Notes: a model not told the origin generated them from the letters alone. DNA of 64,000 nt from Roseobacter litoralis Och 149 (GCF_000154785.2 NC_015730.1:4425501-4489500), one strand, 5' to 3'; numbered from the stretch's first letter, positions 9,627 through 19,527 are shown. Translations and numbers: made by a program.

Positions 9627-10768
9627 GCAAAATAGTCGGTGAGTATTCTCGAATAGATCGCTTTCAGCTCGACGATGTGATCGGTTTTGACGTGCTCATC
9701 GACCTGATGCATGGATTGACCGACCAGACCGAACTCAACCACCGGGCAGTGATCTTTGACAAAGCGCGCATCTGATGTGCCCCCCGTGGTGCTGAGCACC
9801 GGCTCGATACCGGTTTGCGCTTTCACCGCCTTGCTGACGAGCGCGGACAGGGGGCCGGGCGGGGTCAGAAAACTCTCCCCCGAAATCTTGATCCGCAGGC
9901 CGGTCTGGACCCCGAATTCAGCCTCTATCTTGGACAGTTCTGTCTTGATCCACTCGGTCAGGGATGCACCGCTATGTGCATCATTGAACCGGATATTCAC
10001 CGTGCCGGAGCAACTTGCGGGAATGACGTTCGTGGCAGGGTTACCGGTATCCACCGTGACAATTGCCAGCGTCGAGGGGTCAAAAAACTCGGTGCCCTCA
10101 TCGAGCTTATGGCTGGCCAGCCGGTCCATCAGGCGCATAAGTGCGGGCAGCGGGTTGCATGCGCGGTGGGGGTAGGCGGCATGCCCCTGCTTGCCGGTCA
10201 CTGTGATCCATGCGGTCATTGATCCACGGCGTCCGATCTTGATCATCTCGCCCATGCGATCCGGGCATGTGGGCTCTCCGACGAGACAGGCGCTCATCTG
10301 TTCGTCCTGCGCCGCCATATAGGCCAACAACGCAGTCGTGCCGTCGATTGCATCACCCTCTTCGTCCCCGGTGATGGCCAGCACAATCGCCCCATCGGGG
10401 GGCGTGTCGCGCACGAAATCCAGCGCAGCGGCGGCAAAAGCCGCAACGCCTGATTTCATATCCGTGGTGCCACGCCCGTACATGATGCCATCTTTGACCT
10501 CAGCGCCAAAAGGCGGCATGGACCAGTCATCCGCATTGCCAATCGGCACAACATCCGTATGCCCGTTAAAGCCAAAAGTCTTAGGGTGCCCCTTGCTGCC
10601 CCAGCGCGCGAAGAGGTTGCGAATGCCGCCGCGGTCGGCCCATGCACAGTCAAACCCCGCATCGCTGAGCACGTCGTGGAGGATATCCAGCGCGCCCTCA
10701 TCGGCAGGCGTCACGGATGCGCAACGGACCAGATCAGCGGTCAGACGAACAGGATCAACAGCGGTCAT
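9623..10768 (-). CDS. dapE: Succinyl-diaminopimelate desuccinylase
   Basis: A 381-residue M20-family zinc hydrolase that removes succinate from N-succinyl-LL-diaminopimelate in the succinylase branch of lysine/meso-DAP synthesis. Metal-binding and catalytic residues are evident: H70 and D72 in 'FNGHTDVVP', D103 in 'RGTTDMKSG', and E136/E137 in '[12 protein letters not shown]'. The length is normal. dapD, the preceding enzyme of the same branch, is about 1.4 kb upstream on the same strand with two unknown genes between. dapE is followed by two coupled genes. Confidence 0.96.
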   Translation of the reverse strand: MTAVDPVRLTADLVRCASVTPADEGALDILHDVLSDAGFDCAWADRGGIRNLFARWGSKGHPKTFGFNGHTDVVPIGNADDWSMPPFGAEVKDGIMYGRGTTDMKSGVAAFAAAALDFVRDTPPDGAIVLAITGDEEGDAIDGTTALLAYMAAQDEQMSACLVGEPTCPDRMGEMIKIGRRGSMTAWITVTGKQGHAAYPHRACNPLPALMRLMDRLASHKLDEGTEFFDPSTLAIVTVDTGNPATNVIPASCSGTVNIRFNDAHSGASLTEWIKTELSKIEAEFGVQTGLRIKISGESFLTPPGPLSALVSKAVKAQTGIEPVLSTTGGTSDARFVKDHCPVVEFGLVGQSMHQVDEHVKTDHIVELKAIYSRILTDYFA

Positions 10769-10835
10769 GGTGTATTCTCGTATCTAACAAAGCCCTATTC
10801 CTACAGGTGCGAGCGAAAGCTGCAAGGGCGGCAGT

Positions 10836-11189
10836 TTATTCCGCCTCTTCGGTTTGAAACGTCCCGTAGAAAGGCTCCATCTGCGCGACAATAACGGCGT
10901 TTTCATCAAGCGCGCGCTGCATCAGCACGCGTTCCTCATCGCTGATTTCATGACCCTCGGACAGGCGTTCTTGCAAGGTACCATATCCTGTCACATCCAG
11001 AGGGGCCGTATCCGCCTGTTTGAGAATGGCCACGGTTTCGCGCACGGCCTCTGCTTCGTCGATGCCGCTGGCATAGATCACGAGGGCCGCGCCGGTTGCC
11101 TTTTTCGGCAGCCCGTCGCCTTCCTTGCGGCCAATCTGGACGACAAGCGTATAGACCTGCTGGCGCGAGGGTTTCTTTTCCTTTGTCAT
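10836..11189 (-). CDS. Conserved hypothetical protein, 117 residues
   Basis: A small, probably cytoplasmic protein without signal peptide or membrane segment. The N-terminus is basic (MTKEKKPSRQQVYTL), the middle has an alpha/beta pattern ('GAALVIYASGIDEAEAVRETVAILKQADTAPLDVTGYGT'), and the C-terminus is acidic. I do not recognise a family. It lies between dapE and another unknown gene on the same strand, 9 bp after it, so it may be co-transcribed with them and with dapD. Codon use resembles its neighbours, so it looks like a real gene. Confidence 0.7.
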   Translation of the reverse strand: MTKEKKPSRQQVYTLVVQIGRKEGDGLPKKATGAALVIYASGIDEAEAVRETVAILKQADTAPLDVTGYGTLQERLSEGHEISDEERVLMQRALDENAVIVAQMEPFYGTFQTEEAE

Positions 11190-11198
11190 GTTCCCTAG

Positions 11199-12110
11199 TT
11201 AGGGCTTGGCAAAGGGCATCACAATGGCTTTATCAAGGCGCTGCTCGACGGGCCAGTCGGCATAGGGTTCCCAATCCGCTTCCATCTCGTGCAGATGCCG
11301 CAGGCCCGCCAAGAGCGGGATGCGCAGTTCTGTTGGCAACATGATGTAATCGTCTGCCTGTTTTTCATAACGTAGCGCCATTTTACCGGTGCAATCACGC
11401 GTCGCGATCGCATCAAGGATCATAAGTGCGGTGGCCGCCGCGTAAGATGGGTGCACAGGGTCCAATGATACCCGTTCGATCACCTCGGAGGGGAACCACC
11501 CGCCGAACTCTGACAAAATGCAGCTGCCTTTCAGGCAGTTGTCCAGCGCTTTGCGGTGCACTTCGCGGGTCTCCTGGGGGGCCAGCGTGCAGACGACGTC
11601 CCGCATGTCTTCCGTCATGGAACGTGCAATGATCTTGAGAAGCCGGGTCAGATCTGTTTCGTCGTAGGTGCGCAGGTCCGTGCCCTTGGGCAGTTGGTCC
11701 AGCTTGACGAGACCCAGCGTATCCGCCCGGCGAAACCCATTCATCAATGCCGCGCGCACGGGGGAGGGCGCTTCGCGGAACCGGTCGCGAAAGGCGCTCC
11801 AGTTCCAGAAAAGATCGTCCTCTCCGGCGCCATAGTTCAGGCGGTCCGCCAGCAGGATGATTGTTGCCGTCATGAAAGCCGGGTGGTTCTGGTTGGGCAT
11901 CGACGCAACCATCATCAGTTCGGCATGCAGCGCTTCGACATCCGCCGTGGACATCCTGCATTCCTGATCGAACACCAGACGCTTGAGATCTTCGCGCAGG
12001 CGCGGGCTAAGCTGCAATGCCAATTCCGAACACCCGGCTACCGCAGCGCTCTGCAGGTCAGACAAGATCTGAAGCATGGTGAAAGTTTTTGGGGCGGCTA
12101 TTTTCCTCAT
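11199..12110 (-). CDS. Conserved hypothetical protein, 303 residues
   Basis: Predicted mostly helical soluble protein of unknown function. It has no signal peptide or membrane helices and is rich in Leu, Asp and Arg ('LVFDQECRMSTADVEALHAELMMVASMPNQNHPAF', 'DLFWNWSAFRDRFREAPSPVRAALMNGFRRADTLG'). The start is uncertain: ATG at 12110 gives the longest form, and an in-frame ATG at 12077 starts at 'MLQILSDLQSAAV'. It sits between dapD and a small unknown gene in one orientation. A role in DAP metabolism cannot be claimed from position alone. Confidence 0.7.
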   Translation of the reverse strand: MRKIAAPKTFTMLQILSDLQSAAVAGCSELALQLSPRLREDLKRLVFDQECRMSTADVEALHAELMMVASMPNQNHPAFMTATIILLADRLNYGAGEDDLFWNWSAFRDRFREAPSPVRAALMNGFRRADTLGLVKLDQLPKGTDLRTYDETDLTRLLKIIARSMTEDMRDVVCTLAPQETREVHRKALDNCLKGSCILSEFGGWFPSEVIERVSLDPVHPSYAAATALMILDAIATRDCTGKMALRYEKQADDYIMLPTELRIPLLAGLRHLHEMEADWEPYADWPVEQRLDKAIVMPFAKP

Positions 12111-12176
12111 GCGACCTGACTAAAATGACATCCGGGCAGGATTGCATCGTAATCAGGTCATCATGCGGATATTACT

Positions 12177-12192
12177 GGGGCGAAACCGCCCC
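12177..12192 (-). terminator. GC hairpin downstream of dapD
   Basis: A 6-bp perfect stem (GGGGCG / CGCCCC) with a 4-nt loop lies just after the dapD stop codon in the dapD direction. There is no clear T-run, so it may be a weak terminator or a stabilising stem. Position and symmetry are the only evidence. Confidence 0.4.
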
Positions 12193-12214
12193 AAGCAATA
12201 ACATTCAGTAAAAA

Positions 12215-13042
12215 TCAGTCGCGCAGCAACTCATTGATGGATGTTTTGGACCGTGTTTGCGCATCCACTTTTTTGACGATTACGGCACAATAGAGGTTCA
12301 CACCGTTTTTTGATGGCATGGACCCCGCGACAACCACAGAGCCTGACGGGACTTCGCCATAGGTGAATTCGCCGGTTTCACGGTCGACAATTTTCGTGGA
12401 TTTGCCGATGAAAACGCCCATCCCCAAAACCGAGCCTTCGCGCACGATGCAGCCTTCGACAACTTCGGAGCGCGCGCCGATGAAGCAGTTGTCTTCGATG
12501 ATCGTCGGGCCTGCCTGCATAGGTTCAAGCACACCGCCAATGCCGACGCCACCCGACAGGTGCACGTTCTTGCCAATTTGTGCGCAGGAGCCGACGGTGG
12601 CCCATGTGTCAACCATCGTGCCTTCGTCCACGTAGGCACCAAGGTTCACAAAGGACGGCAACAGGACAACGCCCGGCGCGATATAGGCTGATTTGCGCAC
12701 GACACAGTTTGGCACGGCGCGGAAACCGGCGTCTTTCCAATCTGCCTCACCCCAACCGGCGAATTTGCTGTCCACTTTGTCCCACCAGCCGCCGCCTTGC
12801 GCACCACCGGATTGCATCTCCATGTCCTTGATCCGAAACCCGAGCAAGACGGCTTTCTTGGCCCATTGGTTCACATGCCAGTTGCCATCGCTTTGGCGCT
12901 CAGCCACGCGCAAACCACCGCCATCAAGCGCTGCAAGCGTGGCTTCGATTGCGTCGCGCTGGGCCCCTTTGGTTGCGGGCGTAATGCTGTCGCGCGCCTC
13001 CCATGCGGCCTCGATCGCGGTTTCCAGCTCAGCATTTGACAT
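12215..13042 (-). CDS. dapD: 2,3,4,5-tetrahydropyridine-2,6-dicarboxylate N-succinyltransferase
   Basis: A 275-residue trimeric acyltransferase of the left-handed beta-helix (hexapeptide repeat) type that transfers succinyl from succinyl-CoA to tetrahydrodipicolinate in lysine/DAP synthesis. The N-terminal helical domain (about 1-95) is followed by hexapeptide turns from about 100 to 235 ('[44 protein letters not shown]', '[12 protein letters not shown]'). The length is that of canonical DapD. A purine-rich stretch (CCTGAGGGGAGAA) precedes the start. The pathway partner dapE lies downstream on the same strand. Confidence 0.97.
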   Translation of the reverse strand: MSNAELETAIEAAWEARDSITPATKGAQRDAIEATLAALDGGGLRVAERQSDGNWHVNQWAKKAVLLGFRIKDMEMQSGGAQGGGWWDKVDSKFAGWGEADWKDAGFRAVPNCVVRKSAYIAPGVVLLPSFVNLGAYVDEGTMVDTWATVGSCAQIGKNVHLSGGVGIGGVLEPMQAGPTIIEDNCFIGARSEVVEGCIVREGSVLGMGVFIGKSTKIVDRETGEFTYGEVPSGSVVVAGSMPSKNGVNLYCAVIVKKVDAQTRSKTSINELLRD

Positions 13043-13213
13043 CGGATTCTCCCCTCAGGTGACAGTGTTCCACGCGCCTATACAAGCCACGCAGCGCCCG
13101 TGCAATCCGTTCACGAAAGTTGAACAACCTCGGGTTAGGTAGGAAAGGCCGTTGCATATCGGCGCACATCATGCGCCCCTGCACGCAAAGCGATTGATCA
13201 AAGAGGACTATCC

Positions 13214-14050
13214 ATGAACCGACGCCACCCTTTGCGCCACGCCTCTGCCGACCGAAAAGCCATTCGCGAGGTCCCGGACACACCGCAGACCCGCGCGCCG
13301 CAGTATCGGCTCGCCTTTGCGGATGATGACTTTTTGTGCCGTGAGGAATTGCGCCCGGTCCGGCTGCAACTGGAATTGCTGAAACCTCAGATGCATCTGG
13401 ACGCGCTTGGCATCAACAGCACCATCGTGCTTTTTGGCGGCGCGCGTATCCCGAGCCCGTCGAGCAAGGATAGCGCTGCGACTAAAACACTGGCTGATTT
13501 ATCGCATTTCTACGACGAAGCGCGGGAGTTTGCGCGGCTGATGACCCTCAAGAGCATGGAAGCCGAGGGCAAGGAACATGTGATCGTGACCGGGGGTGGC
13601 CCCGGCGTGATGGAAGCGGGCAACCGCGGTGCAATGGACGCGGGCGGGCGGTCCATCGGTCTGAACATTGTGCTGCCGCACGAACAGGCCCCGAATTCCT
13701 ATGTGACGCCTGAATTATGCTTTAATTTCCACTATTTCGCGATCCGCAAGATGCATTTCCTGATGCGGGCCAGCGCCATCTGCGTCTTTCCCGGCGGCTT
13801 TGGCACGTTGGATGAGCTGTTCGAGGCGCTGACGTTGATACAGACCGGACGCATGCAGCCCGTCCCGGTTCTGCTTTTTGGGCGCAAGTTCTGGGACAGT
13901 ATCATCAACTGGGATGCGCTGGCCGATGCGGGCACGATTTCTGCGGAAGACCTTGAGCTGTTCAGTTTCGTGGAAAGTGCAACTGAGGCGATGGAAGTAA
14001 TTGACCGCTGGCAGGACACGCCGACCCGCGCCACAATGCCGGGTCGTTAA
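13214..14050 (+). CDS. LOG family (TIGR00730-type) nucleotide 5'-monophosphate phosphoribohydrolase-like protein
   Basis: A 278-residue Rossmann-fold protein of the Lonely Guy/YgdH group. Diagnostic motifs are visible: 'IVLFGGARIPSP', 'VIVTGGGPGVMEAGNRGAMDAGG' (the PGGxGTxxE-type site region) and 'CVFPGGFGTLDELFEALTLIQTG'. Such proteins cleave nucleoside 5'-monophosphates, and some activate cytokinins; the physiological substrate in bacteria is often unknown. An AAAGAGGA ribosome site precedes ATG 13214. It is divergent from dapD across a 171-bp gap that should hold both promoters. Confidence 0.9.
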   Translation: MNRRHPLRHASADRKAIREVPDTPQTRAPQYRLAFADDDFLCREELRPVRLQLELLKPQMHLDALGINSTIVLFGGARIPSPSSKDSAATKTLADLSHFYDEAREFARLMTLKSMEAEGKEHVIVTGGGPGVMEAGNRGAMDAGGRSIGLNIVLPHEQAPNSYVTPELCFNFHYFAIRKMHFLMRASAICVFPGGFGTLDELFEALTLIQTGRMQPVPVLLFGRKFWDSIINWDALADAGTISAEDLELFSFVESATEAMEVIDRWQDTPTRATMPGR

Positions 14051-14150
14051 GAGCGTCTGACGAAATACCTGAAACATCAAGTGTCACGTAACCCGTTGAA
14101 ATTCTTGATTTCAGACGGCGGTGGGTGAGTCAGGTTTTTCGCATGACGCT

Positions 14151-14897
14151 TTAGGCGCAAACCGTCTGCGGTTGCGACCTTTCGATCTCGATCAGCTTGG
14201 TGAGGTCCGCGTCATTGATGGCACCGATCACGAGGGTCCGCCCCACCATCGTGCCGGGCGTTCCCGGTATGCCCAGCCGTCGACCCAGATCCATGCTGGT
14301 GGCCAAGGCCCGTGCCACCCGCGGTCCTGATACCTCCTGGGTGAATGCATCAGGGGGCAGGTCAAGCGCATCCGCCATTGTTTGCAACGCTGCAGGACCC
14401 GGGCGCAGGAACCGCTGCGAAAGATAGGCGCGCCCGGCCTCCTCTGCATCGAGAAATCGCGCCGCCAGAACCGCCTGTGCACTGCGCCGCGACGCAGCCC
14501 CCAACAGCGGCATTTCATGCCAGATCAGTCGCACAGGCGCGCCAGCGTCCCGGCGCTCCATCAAGCGCTGTTCAAGCACTTTGCAATAGGGGCAGTTGAA
14601 ATCACTGAAAATAGCGATTGGCACGACATCGGGCTGCCAGCCCTCTGGCCCGAAAAGAGCCAGACAGGGCGATGCCGCCCGTTCGGGTGATGGCGCGACG
14701 TTCGTTGAGCCCTGCGCATCAAGGCCGAAAAACGGATCAATGCCCCCGGATATGCTGCCGCCAGTGATCCGGCGAAACCCGGCAAACCCGGGCAGCGGTT
14801 CGAATTCGAAATCGGCCGGGATACGCCGCAGTATCGGTGGAATAGCAACGGCAACGGCGACGATGCCGCCCACGACGAGCACATCACGACGGCGCAC
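14151..14897 (-). CDS. DsbA/thioredoxin-fold protein with CPYC motif
   Basis: A 248-residue protein with an N-terminal hydrophobic segment (about 5-24) after 'MRRRD', probably a membrane anchor or uncleaved signal. Then comes a DsbA-like thioredoxin domain with the redox pair C102-P-Y-C105 in 'DFNCPYC' and a cis-Pro region near 'GIPGTPGTMVG'. It would act as a thiol-disulfide oxidoreductase in the periplasm. The start is GTG: the rlmN stop codon TAG and this GTG share one base (…ATAGTG…), so the two genes are translationally coupled. The C-terminal 'IGAINDADLTKLIEIERSQ' is typical of the group. Confidence 0.88.
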   Translation of the reverse strand: MRRRDVLVVGGIVAVAVAIPPILRRIPADFEFEPLPGFAGFRRITGGSISGGIDPFFGLDAQGSTNVAPSPERAASPCLALFGPEGWQPDVVPIAIFSDFNCPYCKVLEQRLMERRDAGAPVRLIWHEMPLLGAASRRSAQAVLAARFLDAEEAGRAYLSQRFLRPGPAALQTMADALDLPPDAFTQEVSGPRVARALATSMDLGRRLGIPGTPGTMVGRTLVIGAINDADLTKLIEIERSQPQTVCA

Positions 14898-16081
14898 TAT
14901 GCGCCCGCCAGACCTGCCTCTGCCGCGATCTGTTTGCGGGATTTGCGCGCGCGCTCGGTTGCAGACTTCAACTGCCCGCAGGCCGCCATGATGTCTTCAC
15001 CGCGCGGCGTTCGGATCGGCGATGCATACCCGGCCTTGTAGATGATATCGGCAAAGGCCCGGATGCGATTGTTGGAGGAGCGTTTGTAGGGCGCGCCGGG
15101 CCATTCGTTGAAAGGGATCAGGTTGATCTTGGCGGGAATGCCCTCAATCAGTTTGACGAGGCGGCGGGCGTCTTCGTCGCTGTCATTGACGCCGTGCAGC
15201 ATCACATATTCAAAGGTGATCCGTTCCGAATTGGACACTTTTGGATAGACCCGTAAGGCCTCCAAAAGCACCTCGATGTTCCAGCGTTTGTTGATCGGGA
15301 CCAACTTGTCACGCACGTCATCGGTCGTTGCATGAAAGCTGATGGCCAGTTGGCAGCCGATTTCAACAGCGGTGCGCGCGATTTCCGGCACGACACCGGA
15401 TGTGGACAGGGTAATGCGCCGCCGGGAAAGTTGAATACCCTCCGGGTCCATCGCGATTTTCATCGCATCGCGGACGTTTTCAAAATTATAAAGCGGCTCG
15501 CCCATGCCCATCAGGACGATGTTGCTCAGCAGGCGCGTTTCGTCTTTGGGCGCACCGATTTCCGGCCACTCGCCCAGATCATCCCGCGCGATGATCACCT
15601 GACCGATGATTTCGGCGGCGGTGAGGTTGCGCACCAGCTTTTGCGTGCCTGTATGGCAGAACGAACAGGTCAGCGTGCACCCCACCTGACTGGAGACACA
15701 CAAGGTGCCGCGCCCGTCTTCGGGAATATAGACGACCTCAACCTCGTGACCGCCGGCGATGCGCACAAGGTATTTGCGCGTGCCGTCCTCGCTGACCTGA
15801 CGGGTGACGACCTCCGGGACTTCGACGACGAATTTTTCCTTGAGTTCCGCGCGATAGGCCTTGGACAGGTTGGTCATCAGATCAAAGTCGCGCACGCCCC
15901 ATTGATAGATCCATTGCCAGATTTGCCCCACACGCATCTTTGCCTGCTTTTCGGGCGTGCCCTCGGCAATCAACACGTCGCGCATGGCTGCACGGGTCAA
16001 CCCAACCAGATTGACGGGACCGTCCGGCAATTTGCGCGGAATGGTGTGGACATCTTGCGTGATGGGCGCGTTGGCGGACAT
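14897..16081 (-). CDS. rlmN: 23S rRNA A2503 / tRNA A37 C2-methyltransferase RlmN
   Basis: Radical-SAM dual-specificity methyltransferase. The [4Fe-4S]-binding CxxxCxxC is 'GCTLTCSFC' (C135, C139 and C142 counted from ATG 16081), and the C-terminal methyl-carrier Cys lies in 'MAACGQLK'. Other family motifs include '[12 protein letters not shown]' and '[21 protein letters not shown]'. A longer reading starts at 16096, but ATG 16081 ([11 protein letters not shown]) is preferred because GAGAG precedes it at a good spacing. Length 394 fits alphaproteobacterial RlmN. It is coupled to the downstream DsbA-like gene. Confidence 0.96.
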   Translation of the reverse strand: MSANAPITQDVHTIPRKLPDGPVNLVGLTRAAMRDVLIAEGTPEKQAKMRVGQIWQWIYQWGVRDFDLMTNLSKAYRAELKEKFVVEVPEVVTRQVSEDGTRKYLVRIAGGHEVEVVYIPEDGRGTLCVSSQVGCTLTCSFCHTGTQKLVRNLTAAEIIGQVIIARDDLGEWPEIGAPKDETRLLSNIVLMGMGEPLYNFENVRDAMKIAMDPEGIQLSRRRITLSTSGVVPEIARTAVEIGCQLAISFHATTDDVRDKLVPINKRWNIEVLLEALRVYPKVSNSERITFEYVMLHGVNDSDEDARRLVKLIEGIPAKINLIPFNEWPGAPYKRSSNNRIRAFADIIYKAGYASPIRTPRGEDIMAACGQLKSATERARKSRKQIAAEAGLAGA

Positions 16082-16138
16082 AAGAACGACTCTCAAATGG
16101 CTGAATGCCGCTCTATATAGGGTTTTCCAAACAGATCA

Positions 16139-16167
16139 AAACAAAAAGCCCCACCCGCGGGCAGGGC
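16139..16167 (-). terminator. Rho-independent terminator for the IalB-like gene
   Basis: Reading on the minus strand, GCCCTGCC and GGTGGGGC form a GC-rich stem around CGCG and are followed directly by TTTTTGTTTT. It starts about 22 bp after the stop codon of the upstream gene. The stem plus T-run is the classical intrinsic terminator arrangement. Confidence 0.75.
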
Positions 16168-16189
16168 GATGCCTCACATGCACTCAGTG

Positions 16190-16720
16190 TCAGCCCGCGC
16201 AGCGTTTTTCGGCGTCTTCGGTTGCCGCCGTAAACCCGAGCAGCGAGAACGTGTCCTTGGTGGTTGTCCCCCGGCTGGAAATCCCGGTCACAACCGCGTC
16301 TGCCCCACGTTTCATGGCCGCCACGATCTTGGCATCATCCGCCGCACTTGCCGGCCATGCCCAATCGCCATCGGTAAACAGGGAATACTCAGTGCCACTG
16401 ATCGCCATCGTTACCTGACTGCCGTCCCGGAACGGATAACCGCCGGTAAAGGCCACCTGACCATTGGCATTGGCCGAGGGGTGGAAAGAGACCATCAGCA
16501 ATATGTCGCCCCGGGTGGCCGCAACAACACGCCCCTCGCGGGTATTTACCGTCTCCGTCGGGACAGAAACGCTCCAGCATTCTTTTGGATCGTTTTCTAC
16601 AAAAACGCTCCAGTCGGTCTCGGCGGCGACCCGGTTGCTGCTCACGTCTTGCGCAGCGGCGTATGATCCGATGAGCAGCGTTGCACTGGCCAACCCCAGA
16701 AAACTCTTGGTAATTCGCAT
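16190..16720 (-). CDS. Invasion-associated locus B (IalB) family protein
   Basis: A 176-residue exported protein of the IalB family (PF06776), widespread in Rhizobiales and Rhodobacterales. The signal peptide is residues 1-23 (…LIGSYAAA/QDV). Family hallmarks follow: 'TDWSVFVENDPKECWSVS', 'RGDILLMVSFHPSANANGQVAFTGGYPF' and the C-terminal 'GFTAATEDAEKRCAG' with a conserved Cys. The molecular function is unknown. The gene is monocistronic with a good terminator. Confidence 0.9.
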   Translation of the reverse strand: MRITKSFLGLASATLLIGSYAAAQDVSSNRVAAETDWSVFVENDPKECWSVSVPTETVNTREGRVVAATRGDILLMVSFHPSANANGQVAFTGGYPFRDGSQVTMAISGTEYSLFTDGDWAWPASAADDAKIVAAMKRGADAVVTGISSRGTTTKDTFSLLGFTAATEDAEKRCAG

Positions 16721-16894
16721 GTTTTACAGCCTCCAGCTGTGCTAACCTCAATCTGTCCTTCTGTTACGGCGGGTCTTTTTTACACCACTCTTTACAACAG
16801 ACGACCTTGTTTCTCGATAAAAGTAACAGTAGCGCAATCTTGACAGTAGGCGAAAGCCTGATTGGCAAGAATTCGCTAAAACGTGAGGAAAAAA

Positions 16895-17875
16895 ATGTCA
16901 CAACCGGTTCCAATGGTCGAAATCTGGCGCGGTCCGTTTCTGGAGAGTATGCACACAGGCCATGCGGTGATCTGTGACGGAGCAGGCGAAATCATCGATG
17001 CCTGGGGCGATCCGGATCAGGTGATGTTGTCGCGCAGCTCATCGAAAATGATTCAAGCGCTACCATTGGTTGAGTCTGGTGCCGCAGATGCCATGGGCCT
17101 TACATCGCAACATCTGGCGCTGGCCTGTTCGTCGCATGAGGGCGCCCCCATGCACACGCAGCGCGTCCGCGCATGGCTATCGACGCTTGATCTGACAGAT
17201 GATGCACTGCGCTGCGGGTCGCATATGCCCTACGATCAGACGACGCATGATCAGATGCTCATTGCGGCTGAGAAGCCGTGCCAGTTCCACAACAATTGCT
17301 CTGGTAAGCATACCGGCTTTTTGACGCTGTCCAAACACCTCGGTGGCAATGCGGAGTATCTCGAAACAGATCACCCGGTGCAAAAGGCTGTGTTGGAGGC
17401 GTTTGAAAGGGTCACATCCGAAACATCGCCCGGCTTTGGCATCGACGGGTGTTCGGCTCCGAATTTTGCGGGCACTTTGCACGGGATGGCCCGCGCGATG
17501 TCACGCTTTGCAGCCAGCCCAGAGGACAGTGCCGAGGCGCGCCTGCACCGGGCCATGCGGCTGCATCCTGAACTGGTGGCGGGTGAAAATTGCGCCTGTA
17601 CGGATTTAATGCGGGCGACCGACGGCAAAGCAGTTGTCAAAACCGGGGCCGAAGGATTCTTCAACGTGATTATACCGGAACAGAAGGTCGGCATCGCGCT
17701 GAAGATCACCGATGGGACGACGCGCGCGTCCGAATGTGCGATTGCGGCGATTTTGGTCAAACTGGGCGTTCTGGCGGCAGATCACCCCGCGACGATGAAA
17801 TATGTGAATGCCCCCATTCTGAACCGCAGGGGGCTCACCACAGGCTATATGCGCGCCGCACCCGCGCTGCTGTAG
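16895..17875 (+). CDS. Asparaginase (L-asparaginase II family)
   Basis: A 326-residue protein of the asparaginase II family (PF06089), hydrolysing asparagine to aspartate and ammonia. Conserved parts are 'VEIWRGPFLESMHTGHAVICDGAGEII', 'SRSSSKMIQALPLVESGAA', 'CSSHEGAPMHTQRV', 'NNCSGKHTGFL' and 'GIDGCSAPNF'. There is no signal peptide, so it should be cytoplasmic. ATG 16895 is chosen because GAGG lies 6 bp upstream; a GTG at 16883 overlaps that ribosome site. It is convergent with serB with a 7-bp gap. Confidence 0.92.
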   Translation: MSQPVPMVEIWRGPFLESMHTGHAVICDGAGEIIDAWGDPDQVMLSRSSSKMIQALPLVESGAADAMGLTSQHLALACSSHEGAPMHTQRVRAWLSTLDLTDDALRCGSHMPYDQTTHDQMLIAAEKPCQFHNNCSGKHTGFLTLSKHLGGNAEYLETDHPVQKAVLEAFERVTSETSPGFGIDGCSAPNFAGTLHGMARAMSRFAASPEDSAEARLHRAMRLHPELVAGENCACTDLMRATDGKAVVKTGAEGFFNVIIPEQKVGIALKITDGTTRASECAIAAILVKLGVLAADHPATMKYVNAPILNRRGLTTGYMRAAPALL

Positions 17876-17882
17876 CAGGCCA

Positions 17883-18758
17883 TTATGCCGGGTGCACGAA
17901 GTCGCCTTCGCCATAGCCTTGCAGATACAATAATGCGGTCAGATCACCGTGATTGATGCGGATATCACATTGGGCGGCAACGCTTGGCTTGGCATGCAGG
18001 GCGACACCGGTGCCCGCAGCTTTCAGCATGCCCAGATCATTCGCACCGTCCCCAACCGCAAGTACGTCGCTTGTTGAGATGCCCAGACGCTGCGTGATTT
18101 CATTCAACGCATCGACTTTGGCTTGCTGGCCCAGAATGGGCGTGCCGACCTCTCCGGTGAGGGTGTCGTTTTTGGTAAGCAACGTATTGGCACGGTTTTC
18201 GTCAAAGCCGAGCTTGCTGGCGACCGACTGAGTGAAGGCCGTGAAGCCACCGGACACCAGCGCGGCATGCGCGCCATTGGCCTTCATCGTCGACAAAAGC
18301 ACTGGACCGCCCGGCATCAGAGTGATGCGCGATGACAGCACATGATCAATGGTTGCAAGCGGCAACCCCTTGAGAAGGCCGACGCGTTCCCGCAGGGCGG
18401 CATCGAAATCCAGCTCGCCATTCATGGCCCGTGCCGTGATCCCTTTGACATGCTCCCCGACGCCAGCCTCGTCAGCAAGTTCGTCGATGCATTCCTGCTG
18501 GATCATTGTGCTGTCCATGTCAGCCAACAGCATTTTCTTGCGCCGCCCTGTCGCAGATTGTGCGACCAGGTCAACCCCCAGCGCCTGCACTTCAGCCCAG
18601 ACCTCCCAGAGGTTTACCGGCTTTTGTGCAACCTCAAATTCGGCGGCACCGCGCGGTGACAACCACGTAATATCCCCACCGCCCCACGCATTTCGCAAGG
18701 CATCAACCAAAGCGAGGTCAAGCATCTCAGGCTTTGCAATGAGGGTGATTGAAAACAT
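17883..18758 (-). CDS. serB: Phosphoserine phosphatase
   Basis: HAD-family phosphatase for the last step of serine synthesis. The nucleophile motif D80-M-D82-S-T is in 'LLADMDSTMIQQECIDELA', motif II is 'ALVSGGFTAF' and motif III is 'AVGDGANDLGMLKAAG'. An open frame continues upstream to 18986, but ATG 18758 (MFSITLIAKPEML) gives 291 residues, the usual length, and the upstream peptide is not conserved-looking. serC/serA, often adjacent in this group, are not in the window. Confidence 0.95.
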   Translation of the reverse strand: MFSITLIAKPEMLDLALVDALRNAWGGGDITWLSPRGAAEFEVAQKPVNLWEVWAEVQALGVDLVAQSATGRRKKMLLADMDSTMIQQECIDELADEAGVGEHVKGITARAMNGELDFDAALRERVGLLKGLPLATIDHVLSSRITLMPGGPVLLSTMKANGAHAALVSGGFTAFTQSVASKLGFDENRANTLLTKNDTLTGEVGTPILGQQAKVDALNEITQRLGISTSDVLAVGDGANDLGMLKAAGTGVALHAKPSVAAQCDIRINHGDLTALLYLQGYGEGDFVHPA

Positions 18759-19148
18759 ATGCGTGGCATCCCATCGGATAGAAGTATGGGACGAAGTACA
18801 CAGCTGCGCCCCTGCTCTGCAACCTCGGAACGCCTGATTTTTCGCAGGATGTATCATGGTCGACCATCTTGGATGGGCGCTCTTGGCTACTCGCAGAGTG
18901 GCACAGCCAGACTGACGGCGTAAGCGCAGGGCCTGAGTGTTGCACGGTTTCGGCGTGTTTCCGATTGTGAACAGGCGGGCCGCCAAAACCGCAGATTCAC
19001 GCGATATCTTTCCAGAAGCGGGTTGTGCCAGCCGGCCGCGTGAATTATCCGCATCCGTGGGACACCCTTCCCCAACGAAGGGTCCAAGTCATTTTTATAT
19101 TTCCTTTTAATTACAGTTACTTGTTTGATTTATTGCTTGGGCTTGTGT
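18759..19148. other. Gap upstream of serB
   Basis: About 390 bp without a supported gene. It should contain the serB promoter and leader. The right part (from about 19,090) is AT-richer and leads into a broken integrase gene, so the change from core to accessory DNA lies here. No tRNA or attachment-site repeat was recognised. Confidence 0.5.
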
Positions 19149-19527
19149 CTATTTTGTGCCAAAAAGCACATCTATGACGGTCGGATCATCCATCGCATGA
19201 GCATAAAATTTCATAACTGTTCCTACGTCTTTCCAGCCACCGCGTACCGCAACAGTCTTTGGGTCTATCCCTGCCTGCAGCATCGAAGTTGTAAATCCGT
19301 GGCGGCAACAGTGGGGCGATAGCTTTTCGATACCCGCTCGCTCAATGACGTTATTCCAGACCTGCCCCACGCTTTCGCCAGAGGCATACTGGAACACCAG
19401 ACTGTCAAGTTTGCGGTTTGAAGGAATGTTCGCCAATGCCGCGATGACTGGCGGCGACAGGTGCGCGACGCGTTGGTCATCGATTTTGGTTTGATTGATC
19501 ACTGCCTTCTTTTGAAAGAGCTCAACG
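19149..19527 (-). pseudogene. Tyrosine recombinase/integrase, C-terminal fragment
   Basis: The last 126 codons of a phage-type integrase. The catalytic box II is visible as H-C-C-R ('LSPHCCRHGFTTSML'), followed by 'GGWKDVGTVMKFYAHAMDD' with the nucleophilic Tyr. The N-terminal half, including the first catalytic Arg, is missing because an IS6-family element begins at 19,528. The first residues of the open frame come from the IS end. This marks the edge of an integrated element next to serB, with the rest of that element lost or rearranged. Confidence 0.85.

Noticed and set aside
18759..18986. N-terminal extension of SerB by 76 residues
   Set aside because: The extension is not conserved-looking and the internal ATG at 18,758 gives the usual SerB length and start sequence.
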